In this document: positions 32,509 through 41,335 of the stretch, one piece after another | Layout of the letters: every line of letters starts with the position of its first letter | Numbering within the stretch: position 1 is the first letter of the stretch | Source: Streptomyces sp. NBC_01237 | GTDB taxonomy: Bacteria > Actinomycetota > Actinomycetes > Streptomycetales > Streptomycetaceae | Direction: 5' to 3' | Length of the DNA: 64,000 nucleotides | Assembly: GCF_035917275.1 (NCBI RefSeq) | Contig: NZ_CP108508.1 | Location: 7,316,001-7,380,000 of the forward strand | Notes under the pieces: generated by a model | The model's database searches: none | Told to the model about the DNA's origin: nothing | Seen by the model: only the letters and a program-made list of their open reading frames with translations | Translations under genes and position numbers: made by a program

Positions 32509-33309
32509 TCAGCCGGCCGAGCCGCTGCTCGCCAGTGCCGTCGAGAGTTCCTTCGCGACCTGCTGGAGGATCGGCACGATCCGCTCCGTCGCCGTCTCCG
32601 TCACCCGTCCCGCCGGGCCCGAGATGGAGATCGCGGCCGAGGTGGGGGAGTTGGGCACGGACACGGCCAGGCAGCGGACCCCGATCTCCTGCTCGTTGTC
32701 GTCCACCGCGTAACCGGCCCTGCGCACCTGCTCCAGCGCTTCGAGGAAGCCGTCGGCGGTGGTGATCGTCTTCTCGGTGGCGGCCGGCATCCCGGTGCGC
32801 GCGAGCAGCGCCCGTACCTCGTCGGCGGGCGTGTTCGCGAGCAGTGCCTTGCCCACCCCCGTGGAGTGGGGGAGCACCCGGCGGCCCACCTCGGTGAACA
32901 TGCGCATCGAGTGCTTGGAGGGCACCTGGGCGACGTACACGATCTCGTCGCCGTCGAGCAGCGCCATGTTCGCCGTCTCGCCGGTCTCCTCGACCAGGCG
33001 CTGGAGGTACGGGCGGGCCCAGGTGCCGAGCAGCCGGGACGCGGACTCGCCGAGCCGGATCAGGCGCGGGCCGAGCGCGTAGCGGCGGTTGGGCTGCTGG
33101 CGTACGTAACCGCAGACGACCAGCGTGCGCATCAGCCGGTGGATGGTGGGCAGCGGAAGCCCGCTGCTCGCGGAGAGCTCGCTCAGCCCGACCTCGCCCC
33201 CGGCGTCGGCCATCCGCTCCAGCAGATCGAAGGCGCGCTCAAGGGACTGCACCCCACCGCTGGAACCGGTGGGCTTGGAGTCGGATGTGCTGGCGTGGGA
33301 CGACGGCAC
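32509..33309 (-). CDS. allR: IclR-family regulator of allantoin genes
   Basis: A 266-aa regulator. The N-terminal winged HTH is GVQSLERAFDLLERMADAGGEVGLSELSASSGLPLPTIHRLMRTLVVCGYVRQ. A GAF-like effector domain follows (MALLDGDEIVYVAQVPSKHSMRMF, PHSTGVGKALLAN, AVDDNEQEIGVRCLAVSVPN). GTG 33309 is chosen because AAAGGA lies 8 nt upstream; a longer frame to 33459 has no ribosome site. It is divergent from allB-alc, as AllR-type repressors often are, so it probably senses allantoate or glyoxylate. It is my main candidate to bind the TTCC-N7-GGAA sites. Confidence 0.88.
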   Translation of the reverse strand: MPSSHASTSDSKPTGSSGGVQSLERAFDLLERMADAGGEVGLSELSASSGLPLPTIHRLMRTLVVCGYVRQQPNRRYALGPRLIRLGESASRLLGTWARPYLQRLVEETGETANMALLDGDEIVYVAQVPSKHSMRMFTEVGRRVLPHSTGVGKALLANTPADEVRALLARTGMPAATEKTITTADGFLEALEQVRRAGYAVDDNEQEIGVRCLAVSVPNSPTSAAISISGPAGRVTETATERIVPILQQVAKELSTALASSGSAG

Positions 33310-33494
33310 GTCAACGGTCCTTTCGAAGCGGAAGGCAAGGCAGCAGCCTACCGGGCTGTTCCTGATCGGCCCACTGCTCCCGGTGCGGCGTCCTTGCCGG
33401 TCAGAGCCTGTTTTGTCCTGGTGCCGACGTTCGGGCCCAAGGTGCGGCGAGGGCGCCACTGTTCCATGCTACGTTCCGCCCTCCGAAATTTGCC

Positions 33495-33590
33495 TTCTAC
33501 TTTGTGGAAATCTCCAGTCGAGGCAACAGGGCGGGCGGGGTCTTGACGGAGCGGATTCCCGAGTGAAGACTCCTTCAACAGTTCGTTGAA
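33495..33590. promoter_or_regulatory. allR/allB intergenic operators
   Basis: TTCTACTTTGTGGAA (33495-33509) is a TTCC-N7-GGAA type palindrome; in minus orientation it agrees with the hyi site TTCCGTTAAGCAGAA at 11 of 15 bases. TTCAACAGTTCGTTGAA (33574-33590) is a TCAACA-N3-TGTTGA type site. A -35 TTGACG (33543-33548) with a weak -10 AAGACT 17 bp on would put the allB start point inside the second palindrome. The rest of the 301-bp gap shows nothing more. Confidence 0.7.
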
Positions 33591-33610
33591 TTCTTGAGTG
33601 AGGAGCACGG

Positions 33611-34954
33611 GTGTCCGGTCCGGACGTGAACCTGATACTGCGCTCGACGCGCGTCGTCACCCCCCAAGGCACGCGCCCCGCGTCGGTCGCCGTCGCCGGC
33701 GGGACGATCGAGGCGGTCCTGCCGTACGACGCCGAGCCGCCCTCCGGGGCCCGGCTGGAGGACCTCGGCGACGACGTCCTGCTGCCCGGACTCGTCGACA
33801 CGCACGTCCATGTGAACGACCCCGGCCGCACGGAGTGGGAAGGCTTCTTCACCGCCACCCGGGCAGCCGCGGCGGGCGGCATCACCACCCTCCTGGACAT
33901 GCCGCTCAACTCCCTCCCGCCGACCACCACCGTCGACCACCTGCGCACCAAGCAGCGGGTCGCCGCCCCCAAGGCGCACATCGACACCGGCTTCTGGGGC
34001 GGCGCGATACCGTCCAACACCAAGGACCTGCGACCGCTGTACGAGGCCGGGGTCTTCGGCTTCAAGTGCTTCCTGTCGCCCTCGGGCGTCGAGGAGTTCC
34101 CCGAGCTGGACCAGGAGCAACTGGCCCGCTCCATGGCCGAGATCGCCGGATTCGGCGGACTGCTCATCGTCCACGCCGAGGACCCGCACCGGCTGGCCGC
34201 CGCACCGCAGCGGGGCGGCCCCGCGTACGCGGACTTCCTCGCCTCCCGCCCGCGCGACGCCGAGAACACCGCGATCGAGACCCTGATCGCCCAGGCCGAG
34301 CGGCTGAACGCCCGTATCCACGTCCTGCACCTCTCCTCCAGTGACGCCCTGCCGCTCATCGCCGCCGCCAAGCGCGAGGGCGTGCGCGTCACGGTCGAGT
34401 CCTGCCCGCACTTCCTCACCCTCACCGCCGAGGAAGTCCCGGACGGGGCCACGGAGTTCAAGTGCTGCCCGCCCATCCGGGAGGCCGCCAACCAGGACGC
34501 GCTGTGGGACGGGCTCGCCGACGGCACCATCGACTGCATCGTCTCCGACCACTCGCCCTGCACCACCGATCTGAAGACCCCCGACTTCGCCTCCGCGTGG
34601 GGCGGCATCTCCTCCCTCCAGCTCGGCCTGCCCGCCATCTGGAGCGAGGCCCGCAGGCGTGGTCACTCCCTCGACGACGTGGCCCGCTGGATGTCGACGG
34701 CCCCCGCGGACCTGGCCGGACTGACCCGCAAGGGCGCCATCGAGGCCGGACGCGACGCCGACTTCGCCGTCCTCGCCCCCGAGGAGACGTTCACCGTCGA
34801 CCCGGCCGAACTCTTCCACCGCAACCAGGTCACCGCCTACGCGGGCAGGACCCTGCACGGCGTCGTGAAGTCCACCTGGCTGCGTGGTGTCCGCATAGCG
34901 GCGGACGGCGTACTCGCCGAACCCACCGGCCGCCTCCTCGAAAGGACCCAGTGA
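33611..34954 (+). CDS. allB: Allantoinase
   Basis: Hydrolyses allantoin to allantoate. The 447-aa cyclic amidohydrolase has metal ligands H65 and H67 in [17 protein letters not shown], the carboxylated Lys in [18 protein letters not shown], then [17 protein letters not shown] and [12 protein letters not shown]. It starts at GTG 33611 with GAGGAG upstream and runs directly into allantoicase. It receives the allantoin made by the uraD-uraH-uricase operon 25 kb away. Confidence 0.96.
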   Translation: MSGPDVNLILRSTRVVTPQGTRPASVAVAGGTIEAVLPYDAEPPSGARLEDLGDDVLLPGLVDTHVHVNDPGRTEWEGFFTATRAAAAGGITTLLDMPLNSLPPTTTVDHLRTKQRVAAPKAHIDTGFWGGAIPSNTKDLRPLYEAGVFGFKCFLSPSGVEEFPELDQEQLARSMAEIAGFGGLLIVHAEDPHRLAAAPQRGGPAYADFLASRPRDAENTAIETLIAQAERLNARIHVLHLSSSDALPLIAAAKREGVRVTVESCPHFLTLTAEEVPDGATEFKCCPPIREAANQDALWDGLADGTIDCIVSDHSPCTTDLKTPDFASAWGGISSLQLGLPAIWSEARRRGHSLDDVARWMSTAPADLAGLTRKGAIEAGRDADFAVLAPEETFTVDPAELFHRNQVTAYAGRTLHGVVKSTWLRGVRIAADGVLAEPTGRLLERTQ

Positions 34955-34956
34955 CC

Positions 34957-36084
34957 ATGACGGACGCGGCGATACCGCGCTTCACCGGCGACGCGAGCCC
35001 CTACGCGGGCGGCGACCCGTACGCCGACCACCGCACCGCCGACTTCCCCTTCGGTCATCTCGTCGACCTCGCCGACCGGCGGCTCGGCGCCGGAGTGATC
35101 GCCGCCAACGACGAGTTCTTCGCCGAGCGGGAGAACCTGCTGAAGCCGGAGCCCGCCGAGTTCGACCCGGAGCGCTTCGGGCACAAGGGCAAGATCATGG
35201 ACGGCTGGGAGACCCGCCGCCGCCGCGGCGTGAGCGCCGCGGAGCCGCACCCCACGGACGAGGACCACGACTGGGCGCTGGTGCGGCTCGGGGCGCCCGG
35301 TGTCGTCCGGGGGATCGTCGTCGACACCGCCCACTTCCGCGGCAACTACCCGCAGGCGGTCTCCGTCGAAGCGGCCTGCGTCGCCGGTTCCCCGTCCCCC
35401 GGGGAACTGCTCGCCCCCGACGTGAAGTGGACAACGCTGGTTCCCCGTACGGCCGTCGGCGGCCACGCCGCCAACGGGTTCGCCATCGACGCCGGAGCCC
35501 GCTTCACCCACCTGCGGGTCAACCAGCACCCGGACGGCGGAATCGCCCGGCTCCGCGTGTACGGCGAAGTCGCCCCGGACCCCGCCTGGCTGGCCGCCCT
35601 CGGCACCTTCGACCTCGCGGCCCTGGAGAACGGCGGGCGGGTCGAGGACGCCTCCGACCGCTTCTACTCCCCGGCCACCCACACCATCCAGCCGGGCCGC
35701 TCCCGCAAGATGGACGACGGCTGGGAGACCCGGCGCCGACGCGACAAGGGCAACGACTGGATCCGCTACGCGCTCGCCGCCCAGGCGGAGATCCGGGCCG
35801 TGGAGATCGACACCGCCTATCTCAAGGGCAACTCGGCGGGCTGGGCGAGCCTTTCGGTCCAGGACGGGGACGACGGCGACGGCGAGTGGACCGAGATCCT
35901 GCCCAGGACCCGGCTCCAGCCCGACACCAACCACCGCTTCGTCCTGGAGCGGGCCGTCCGGGGCTCCCGCGTCCGGATCGACATCTTCCCCGACGGCGGT
36001 ATCTCCCGGCTGCGGCTCTTCGGCTCGCTCACCGAGGAGGGGGCGGCCCGGCTGGCCGCCCGGCACGAGGAGCCGGTCGGCTGA
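34957..36084 (+). CDS. alc: Allantoicase
   Basis: Hydrolyses allantoate to ureidoglycolate and urea. The 375-aa protein has the expected internal duplication of two jelly-roll domains. The repeated motifs are HKGKIMDGWETRRRR near residues 75-90 with VVDTAHFRGNYP, and SRKMDDGWETRRRRDKGNDW near 250 with EIDTAYLKGNSAGW. Each domain ends in a PDGGI-RLR motif. ATG 34957 lies just after the allB stop (AAAGGA 10 nt upstream); GTG 34951 overlapping allB is the alternative. Its ureidoglycolate yields glyoxylate, the substrate of malate synthase and carboligase. Confidence 0.95.
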   Translation: MTDAAIPRFTGDASPYAGGDPYADHRTADFPFGHLVDLADRRLGAGVIAANDEFFAERENLLKPEPAEFDPERFGHKGKIMDGWETRRRRGVSAAEPHPTDEDHDWALVRLGAPGVVRGIVVDTAHFRGNYPQAVSVEAACVAGSPSPGELLAPDVKWTTLVPRTAVGGHAANGFAIDAGARFTHLRVNQHPDGGIARLRVYGEVAPDPAWLAALGTFDLAALENGGRVEDASDRFYSPATHTIQPGRSRKMDDGWETRRRRDKGNDWIRYALAAQAEIRAVEIDTAYLKGNSAGWASLSVQDGDDGDGEWTEILPRTRLQPDTNHRFVLERAVRGSRVRIDIFPDGGISRLRLFGSLTEEGAARLAARHEEPVG

Positions 36085-36232
36085 GCATCCGCCCTCCGGT
36101 GCTCCAGTACTCCGGTACTCCGGTGTGCCCGATGAGTCCGGATACGAGGGCTTGTGTCACCCTGGTCGAGGTGCGGCGAGGTGCCCCTGGGGCGCGGCGC
36201 CGCACTCTCGGACGTCCCGACCAGGAGTTGCC

Positions 36233-36562
36233 ATGATCTTCATCGCCGTCAAGTTCACCGTCCTCGTCGCCGAGCGCGACAACTGGCTTCCCGCGCTGGA
36301 GGACTTCACCGTCGCCACCCGCTCGGAACCGGGCAACGTGTTCTTCGAGTGGTCCTTCAGCGTCGAGAACCCGAACCAGTTCGTGCTGCTGGAAGCCTTC
36401 GCCGACGCGGACGCCGGTGCGGCGCACGTGAAGTCCGATCACTTCACGGCGGCGATCAAGACGATGTCGGAGATGGTCGCCGAGGTTCCGGAGATCGTCA
36501 ACGTCGAGGTGCCGGGCGACGGCTGGTCGCGGATGGCGGAGGTCACCCCGCGCAACCGCTGA
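36233..36562 (+). CDS. Antibiotic-biosynthesis-monooxygenase-fold protein (putative quinol monooxygenase)
   Basis: A 109-aa ferredoxin-like fold protein of the ABM/YgiN type, with FIAVKFTVLVAERDNWLPALEDFTVATRSEPGNVFFEWSFSVENPNQFVLLEAFADADAGAAHVKSDHF. The FVLLEAF strand and AHVKSDHF helix are characteristic. ATG at 36233 with AGGAG upstream. Small ABM proteins often turn over reactive quinones or haem; no partner here fixes its substrate. Confidence 0.85.
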   Translation: MIFIAVKFTVLVAERDNWLPALEDFTVATRSEPGNVFFEWSFSVENPNQFVLLEAFADADAGAAHVKSDHFTAAIKTMSEMVAEVPEIVNVEVPGDGWSRMAEVTPRNR

Positions 36563-36576
36563 CGCTTCCAGGAGGC

Positions 36577-37407
36577 TCAGAACTCCTCGTGCACATCGGG
36601 GTCGCCGCCGAACCGCCGCTGCGGACCGGCGGCGATCCGTGCCATCTCCCGGGGCGTCAGCTCGAACCCGAACAGGTCCAGGTTCTCGCGCTGCCGGCCG
36701 GGGTCCGCCGACTTCGGGATCGGCACCGCACCGAGCTGGGTGTGCCAGCGGAGCACCGCCTGACCGGAGCTCACCCCGTGGGCGGCGGCGACGGCCACGG
36801 TCTCCGGGGCGTCGAGCACGTCGCGGCCCCGGGCCAGCGGGCTCCAGCTCTCGGTGACGATGCCCTTCGCCGCGTGCACGGCACGCAGTTCGTCCTGCAC
36901 GAGCAGCGGGTGCATCTCGATCTGGTTCACCGCGGGCAGCACACCGGTCTCCCGCTCCAGCCGGTCGAGATGGGCGGCCGTGAAGTTGGAGACACCGATG
37001 GAGCGGACCAGCCCGTCCTCGCGGAGCTTGATCATCGCCCGCCAGGTGTCCACGTACTTGTCGACGCGGGGAAGCGGCCAGTGGATCAGATACAGGTCGA
37101 CGTACTCGACCCCCAGGGCGCCGCGCGACTCCTCGAACGAGGCCAGCGTCTCCTCGTACCCGTGATGCCGGCCGGGCACCTTGGTGGTGAGGAAGACGTC
37201 TTCGCGCGGTACGCCGCCGCGGGCGATCCCGCGCCCCGTACCGGTCTCGTTGCGGTAGTTCATCGCGGTGTCGAGGAGCCGGTAGCCGAGGCCCAGGGCC
37301 CCGGCCACCGCCTTCTCGGCGGCGTCGTCGTCCAGCGGCCAGGTACCGAGGCCGACCGCGGGGATGGCGTGGCCGTCGTTCAGGGGGCGGGCCGGAGTCC
37401 TTGTCAT
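36577..37407 (-). CDS. Aldo/keto reductase
   Basis: A 276-aa NADPH-dependent AKR of the 2,5-diketo-D-gluconate reductase type. The catalytic tetrad is complete: D46, Y51 (LLDTAMNYRNE), K76 (TTKVPG) and H109 (DLYLIHWPLP). Cofactor-binding segments NQIEMHPLL, SWSPLARG and PIPKSADPGRQRENLDLF are present. It is convergent with the small monooxygenase gene, 14 bp apart. The physiological substrate is unknown. Confidence 0.94.
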   Translation of the reverse strand: MTRTPARPLNDGHAIPAVGLGTWPLDDDAAEKAVAGALGLGYRLLDTAMNYRNETGTGRGIARGGVPREDVFLTTKVPGRHHGYEETLASFEESRGALGVEYVDLYLIHWPLPRVDKYVDTWRAMIKLREDGLVRSIGVSNFTAAHLDRLERETGVLPAVNQIEMHPLLVQDELRAVHAAKGIVTESWSPLARGRDVLDAPETVAVAAAHGVSSGQAVLRWHTQLGAVPIPKSADPGRQRENLDLFGFELTPREMARIAAGPQRRFGGDPDVHEEF

Positions 37408-37774
37408 GATCTCTCTTCCCGTTCGGCTTCCGTCCCGACCAGGGTAGGCCGGGTACCGGAACGGGGCATATGCGCCATGGCGGGGTGAGCGCGTGGGGGG
37501 TCAGGACCCCGGCCGGCCCACGCGGAGACCGGCGATGTGTGCGACCTGCGACGGGAGCGGACCCCGGCCGCCGGCGGAAGGCCGGGTTCCTGATCGCGCC
37601 GAGGCCCGCGCGCCGCCCGGGTCCGCATGGCGCCCGGGTCCGCATGGCGTACGGACCGGGCCGCGGGCGATCCGCTCGGGGGCCGCGAGGCCTGGATGAT
37701 GAGCGGCGGCGCGCAGGCCGTCCGTACCGGGCACGGCCATGGCCCGCGCCCGGTACGGGAGGCGCCCGAGCCCG
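37408..37774. other. Gene-free interval with a 17-bp tandem duplication
   Basis: This 367-bp gap between two reductase genes has no supported gene. GCCCGGGTCCGCATGGC occurs twice in tandem from 37615 and 37632. Several short overlapping frames on both strands are compositional. No clear promoter or terminator was found. Confidence 0.6.
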
Positions 37775-38536
37775 TCAGGCCGCGTGGCCGCCGTCCACGA
37801 CGACCTCGGTCCCGGTGACGTACCCCGCCTCGGTGCTCGCCAAGTAGGCGATCAGAGAGGCGACTTCATCCGTCGTACCGAACCGGGCGAGTGCGGTCGC
37901 CGAGCGCTGGCCCTCGGCGAACGGCCCGTCGGCCGGATTCAGGTCCGTGTCGACCGGACCGGGCTGGATCAGGTTCACCGTGATGCCGCGCGGGCCGAGT
38001 TCCCTGGCGAGCGGCTTGGTGAGACCGGACAGCGCGGACTTGCTCATCGCGTAGAGGGTGCCGCCGGGGCCGCCGGCGTACCGGCTGAGGGCCGTGCCGA
38101 CGGTGATGACACGTCCCCCGTCGGCCAGCCGCTCGGCGGCGGTCCGGCAGGCGAGGAACACCGCGCGTACGTTCACGGCCAGCACCCGGTCGACGTCCGC
38201 CGTGCTGAGCGTGGCGATGGGGCCGAGGACGCCGATCCCCGCGTTGTTGACGAGGATGTCGAGCCGTCCCAGTGCGTCCGCCGCACGGTTCACGGCTTCG
38301 GCGGCGGCCTCGGCGTCCGCGGCGTCGCAGCGCAGGGCGATGCCCCGGCGTCCGTGGCCCTCGATCTTCCGGACGACCGCCAGGGCCGCCTCCTCGTCCT
38401 GTACGTACGTCACGGCCACGTCGACTCCTTCCTGCGCGAGCCGCAGGGCGGTGGCGGCGCCGATGCCGCGGCTGCCGCCGGTGACGAGCGCGGTCCTGGT
38501 GGTGGTGATGCCGGTGGAGCCGGTGGTGCTGGACAT
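37775..38536 (-). CDS. SDR-family oxidoreductase
   Basis: A 253-aa classical short-chain dehydrogenase: cofactor motif TGGSRGIGAA, LVNNAGIG, catalytic Ser region TVGTALSRY, YAMSK with catalytic Tyr/Lys, and a C-terminal VDGGHAA. It resembles FabG-like 3-oxoacyl reductases, but the substrate is open. ATG 38536 is chosen; the longer frame to 38692 would run into the large palindrome. It is divergent from the RibD-like gene at 38820. Confidence 0.93.
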   Translation of the reverse strand: MSSTTGSTGITTTRTALVTGGSRGIGAATALRLAQEGVDVAVTYVQDEEAALAVVRKIEGHGRRGIALRCDAADAEAAAEAVNRAADALGRLDILVNNAGIGVLGPIATLSTADVDRVLAVNVRAVFLACRTAAERLADGGRVITVGTALSRYAGGPGGTLYAMSKSALSGLTKPLARELGPRGITVNLIQPGPVDTDLNPADGPFAEGQRSATALARFGTTDEVASLIAYLASTEAGYVTGTEVVVDGGHAA

Positions 38537-38671
38537 GCGGGATTCCTTGCCGATGGGCGATAGGGGAGTGGTGTCGCGCAGACCACGACGTCGTGTTGAC
38601 CACGTCCTGCGGCGACAAGGACAAGGAAAGTCCTCCGGCGGCCCGGACACCGGCGGGAAACGGACAGCCAC

Positions 38672-38703
38672 TCCGTACACGCGTGCCGGCACGCGTGTAC
38701 GGA
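38672..38703. promoter_or_regulatory. Perfect 32-bp palindrome in divergent promoter
   Basis: TCCGTACACGCGTGCC (38672-38687) is followed without any spacer by its exact reverse complement (38688-38703). It lies 136 bp before the SDR start codon and 117 bp before the RibD-like gene. A zero-spacer palindrome cannot fold into an RNA hairpin over its full length, and the position favours an operator. A 12-bp palindrome CACGACGTCGTG at 38584-38595 lies closer to the SDR gene. Confidence 0.75.
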
Positions 38704-38819
38704 CCCCTTCGCTCCGCCCGACAGGTGAGCCGATGAGTTACGGGCGAGAGTGGAGTCATGAGTGAGCAGGCGCCGGCCCTGTCGACGGGGCCCGGTGCGC
38801 GATCAGAAGGAGCACGGGC

Positions 38820-39443
38820 ATGGCCGAACTGACTCTCACCACTTTCCTGACGCTCGACGGAGTCATCCAGGGACCCGGAGGCCCCGAAGAGGACAGGAGC
38901 GGCGGCTTCGGGCAGGGAGGCTGGATCGTGCCGTTCGCGGACGAGGGCATGGGCCAGTTCATCAGCGAGGTGTTCGAGCGCCCGGTGGCCTTCCTGCTCG
39001 GACGGCGTACGTATGACATCTTCGCGGCGCACTGGCCCAAGGTCACCGACGAGGGGGACCAGGTGGCGGCCCGGCTCAACGGGCTGCCGAAGTACGTCGT
39101 CTCCTCGACGCTCAAGGACCCGGAGTGGGAGCACACCACTGTTGTCGACGGGGACCTCGCGGCCGAGGTGGCCGGGCTGAAGGAGCGGATCGGGGACGGT
39201 GAGCTCCAGATCCACGGCAGCGTCCGGCTCGCCCAGGAGCTGATGGCGCTCGATCTCATCGACCAGTACAACCTGCTGATCTTCCCCGTCGTCCTCGGCG
39301 CCGGCCGTCGCCTCTTCGCGGAGGGCGCACTGCCGACCGCGTTCGAACTGGCGGCCGCACGCACGACCTCCACCGGCGTCGCGATCCACACCTACCGCCC
39401 CAGCGGCCGGGCGCGCTACGGATCGTTCGCCCTCGACGAGTGA
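38820..39443 (+). CDS. RibD C-terminal/dihydrofolate reductase-fold protein
   Basis: A 207-aa protein of the DHFR-like reductase fold: [94 protein letters not shown]. This is the stand-alone YwjB/YyaP-like group, found widely in actinobacteria and of unknown substrate. ATG 38820 has AGAAGGAG upstream. It is divergent from the SDR gene across the 32-bp palindrome. Confidence 0.9.
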   Translation: MAELTLTTFLTLDGVIQGPGGPEEDRSGGFGQGGWIVPFADEGMGQFISEVFERPVAFLLGRRTYDIFAAHWPKVTDEGDQVAARLNGLPKYVVSSTLKDPEWEHTTVVDGDLAAEVAGLKERIGDGELQIHGSVRLAQELMALDLIDQYNLLIFPVVLGAGRRLFAEGALPTAFELAAARTTSTGVAIHTYRPSGRARYGSFALDE

Positions 39444-39452
39444 GCCGTGGCT

Positions 39453-40196
39453 TCAGGGTGGGGGCGGCAGCGGGGCCCCGTTCGTCGCGCAGGCGCGCAG
39501 GCGTCCGAGGATCGCCCGCGCCGCCTTCGTGTATCCGATCGTGTTGTCGTGCAGCACCGACTCCGCGTTGGCCAGTTCGAGGAACGCGATGATCTCGAAG
39601 GCCAGTTGGGAGACGTCCGTGTCCTCGGCGAGTTCGCCGAGGACACGGGCCTCCTCGACCGTCTGCTCGACGAAGGTGACCCAGCCGGTCTGTGCGGACA
39701 CCAGTGCGTCGTGCACCCGGCCCTCGACGGCGTCGAATTCGGCGATGGTGGAGTAGAAGAAGCAGCCGCCGGGAAACACCCGCCCCCGTGAGTAGGCGAT
39801 CCAGCTCTCGCACAGCCGCCATAAGCGCCCCAGACCGGCCGGCAGGGCCCTGGCGGGTTTCAGCACATGGTCGACGTAGATCGTGACGGCGGTCTGGACG
39901 GTGGCGAGTTGAAGCTCCTCCTGGGAGCCGAAGAGGGCGAACACACCGCTCGTGCTCAGTTTCAGGTCCGTGGCCAGCCCTCGGAGCGAGATTCCCGCCA
40001 GGCCCTGGGTCGAGGCGACCGCCGCCGCGTGCCCGAGAATCAGCTGCCGGGTCCCGTCCTCCTTCCCGGTCCGCTCTGTCCGCTCGGTCTGGACGGTATG
40101 CCCGGTCCGCTCGATCTGCCCGGTCGGGACGGTCCGCCCGGTCGGTCCGGCCCGTCCGGTCCGCTCGGGCCGGTCGTCCGGCCGCGATCCAGTCAT
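39453..40196 (-). CDS. TetR-family regulator with RTG-rich N-terminal extension
   Basis: A 247-aa TetR regulator. The HTH begins near residue 49 (TRQLILGHAAAVASTQGLAGISLRGLATDLKLSTSGVFALFGSQEELQ). A TetR_C-type domain follows, with GGCFFYSTIAEFDAVEGRVHDAL. The first ~47 residues are a low-complexity tail of Arg/Thr/Gly units (TGRAGPTGRTVPTGQ, IERTGHT, TERTERTG) encoded by a degenerate repeat. Translation could begin inside it. It is divergent from the EamA transporter gene, its probable target. Confidence 0.87.
   Translation of the reverse strand: MTGSRPDDRPERTGRAGPTGRTVPTGQIERTGHTVQTERTERTGKEDGTRQLILGHAAAVASTQGLAGISLRGLATDLKLSTSGVFALFGSQEELQLATVQTAVTIYVDHVLKPARALPAGLGRLWRLCESWIAYSRGRVFPGGCFFYSTIAEFDAVEGRVHDALVSAQTGWVTFVEQTVEEARVLGELAEDTDVSQLAFEIIAFLELANAESVLHDNTIGYTKAARAILGRLRACATNGAPLPPPP
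40065..40190 (-). repeat. Degenerate repeat inside the TetR gene 5' end
   Basis: Multiple copies of CGGTC/CCGGTCCGCTC-like units, spaced mostly 9-15 bp, encode the RTG-rich extension of the TetR protein. The frame is kept throughout. Confidence 0.6.
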
Positions 40197-40346
40197 GTGC
40201 CAACTCCGTGCGTCGAAGGGCGGGAGGCGTCATTCTAGGAGCGCCACCGGTGGGTGCCCGGTCCAGGAGACCGGCCGTTGAGACAGGTGTTCCCGTCGGC
40301 GGTTCCCGCCCGGTACCGTGACCGCTCCGCGTGTGAGCCGGCGAGG

Positions 40347-40373
40347 TCTCCACATCGTTTCCCGTTGTGGAGA
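40347..40373 (+). promoter_or_regulatory. Inverted repeat just upstream of the EamA gene
   Basis: TCTCCACA (40347-40354) and TGTGGAGA (40366-40373) form a perfect 8-bp inverted repeat with an 11-bp spacer, ending 3 bp before the AGGAG ribosome site. It may be the TetR operator or a leader hairpin that limits translation. Confidence 0.5.
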
Positions 40374-40387
40374 ACCAGGAGAACCCG

Positions 40388-41317
40388 GTGTCCTCTGTCG
40401 CCCTGCCCGTCCTCGTGCCGCCGCGCCGCGCCTGGCTCACCGACCTGCCCGTACTGCTGGTCGCCGTCGTCTGGGGTGCCAGCTATCTCGCGGCCAAGGG
40501 CATCACCACGACCCACACCGTCGTCGCCGTCCTCGTCCTGCGCTTCGCGATCGTGCTGCCGGTCCTGGCCGTCGCCGGGTGGCGGGGGCTGCGGGCGCTG
40601 AGCGCCGGGCAGTGGCGCGGGGCCGGTCTGCTCGGCCTCGTGCTCAGCGGGATCTTCCTGCTGGAGACCTATGGAGTGGTGCACACCTCGGCGACCAACG
40701 CGGGACTGATCATCAGCCTCACGATGATCCTCACCCCGCTCGCCGAGGCCGCGGTGACCCGGGTCCGGCCGCCCGCCCGCTTCCTCGCCGCGGCGGGGCT
40801 CTCCGTCGCGGGTGTGGTGCTCCTGACCCAGGGGGGCGGGTTCACCAGCCCCTCGACCGGTGACCTCCTGATGCTGCTGGCCGCTCTCGCCCGGACCGTC
40901 CATGTCCTGGCCATGGCCCGTATCAAGGCGGTCCAGGAAGCGGATTCGCTCTCCCTGACCACCGTCCAGCTCGGCGGCGCCGTCGCGGTCTTCGCCGTCC
41001 TCGCCGCCGTTCCGGGCACCGGTTCCGCGCCCTGGACCGTCGCGGCGGACTTCGGTGCCCGGGAGTGGGCCGGGCTGATCTTCCTGTCCGTGTTCTGTAC
41101 GCTCTTCGCGTTCTTCGTGCAGATGTGGTCGGTACGCCGCACCTCACCCTCCCGCGTCAGCCTGCTGCTCGGTACGGAGCCGCTGTGGGCCGCCGCCGTG
41201 GGCATCACGATCGGCGGCGAGCGGCTCGGTGTCCTCGGTCTGTCCGGCGCGCTGCTGGTGCTGGCCGGCACGGCGTGGGGACGGCGCAGCGCGGACGGAG
41301 CGCCGCCCGCCTCCTGA
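40388..41317 (+). CDS. EamA/DMT-family transporter
   Basis: A 309-aa membrane protein with ten hydrophobic segments arranged as two EamA repeats. The first starts at LPVLLVAVVWGASYLAAKG and the second at PSTGDLLMLLAALARTVHVLAMAR. The segment SVFCTLFAFFVQMWSVRRTSPSRVSLLLGTEPLWAAAVGITIGGERL is diagnostic. GTG 40388 is chosen (AGGAG 6 nt upstream) over GTG 40367. It probably exports a metabolite, induced through the divergent TetR. Confidence 0.9.
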   Translation: MSSVALPVLVPPRRAWLTDLPVLLVAVVWGASYLAAKGITTTHTVVAVLVLRFAIVLPVLAVAGWRGLRALSAGQWRGAGLLGLVLSGIFLLETYGVVHTSATNAGLIISLTMILTPLAEAAVTRVRPPARFLAAAGLSVAGVVLLTQGGGFTSPSTGDLLMLLAALARTVHVLAMARIKAVQEADSLSLTTVQLGGAVAVFAVLAAVPGTGSAPWTVAADFGAREWAGLIFLSVFCTLFAFFVQMWSVRRTSPSRVSLLLGTEPLWAAAVGITIGGERLGVLGLSGALLVLAGTAWGRRSADGAPPAS

Positions 41318-41335
41318 CCGATCGTGCCGTGAGGC

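Noticed and set aside
37408..37774. Short overlapping frames on both strands as small genes
   Set aside because: They are Arg/Pro/Gly-rich compositional frames over a small duplication, with no ribosome sites or recognisable motifs.
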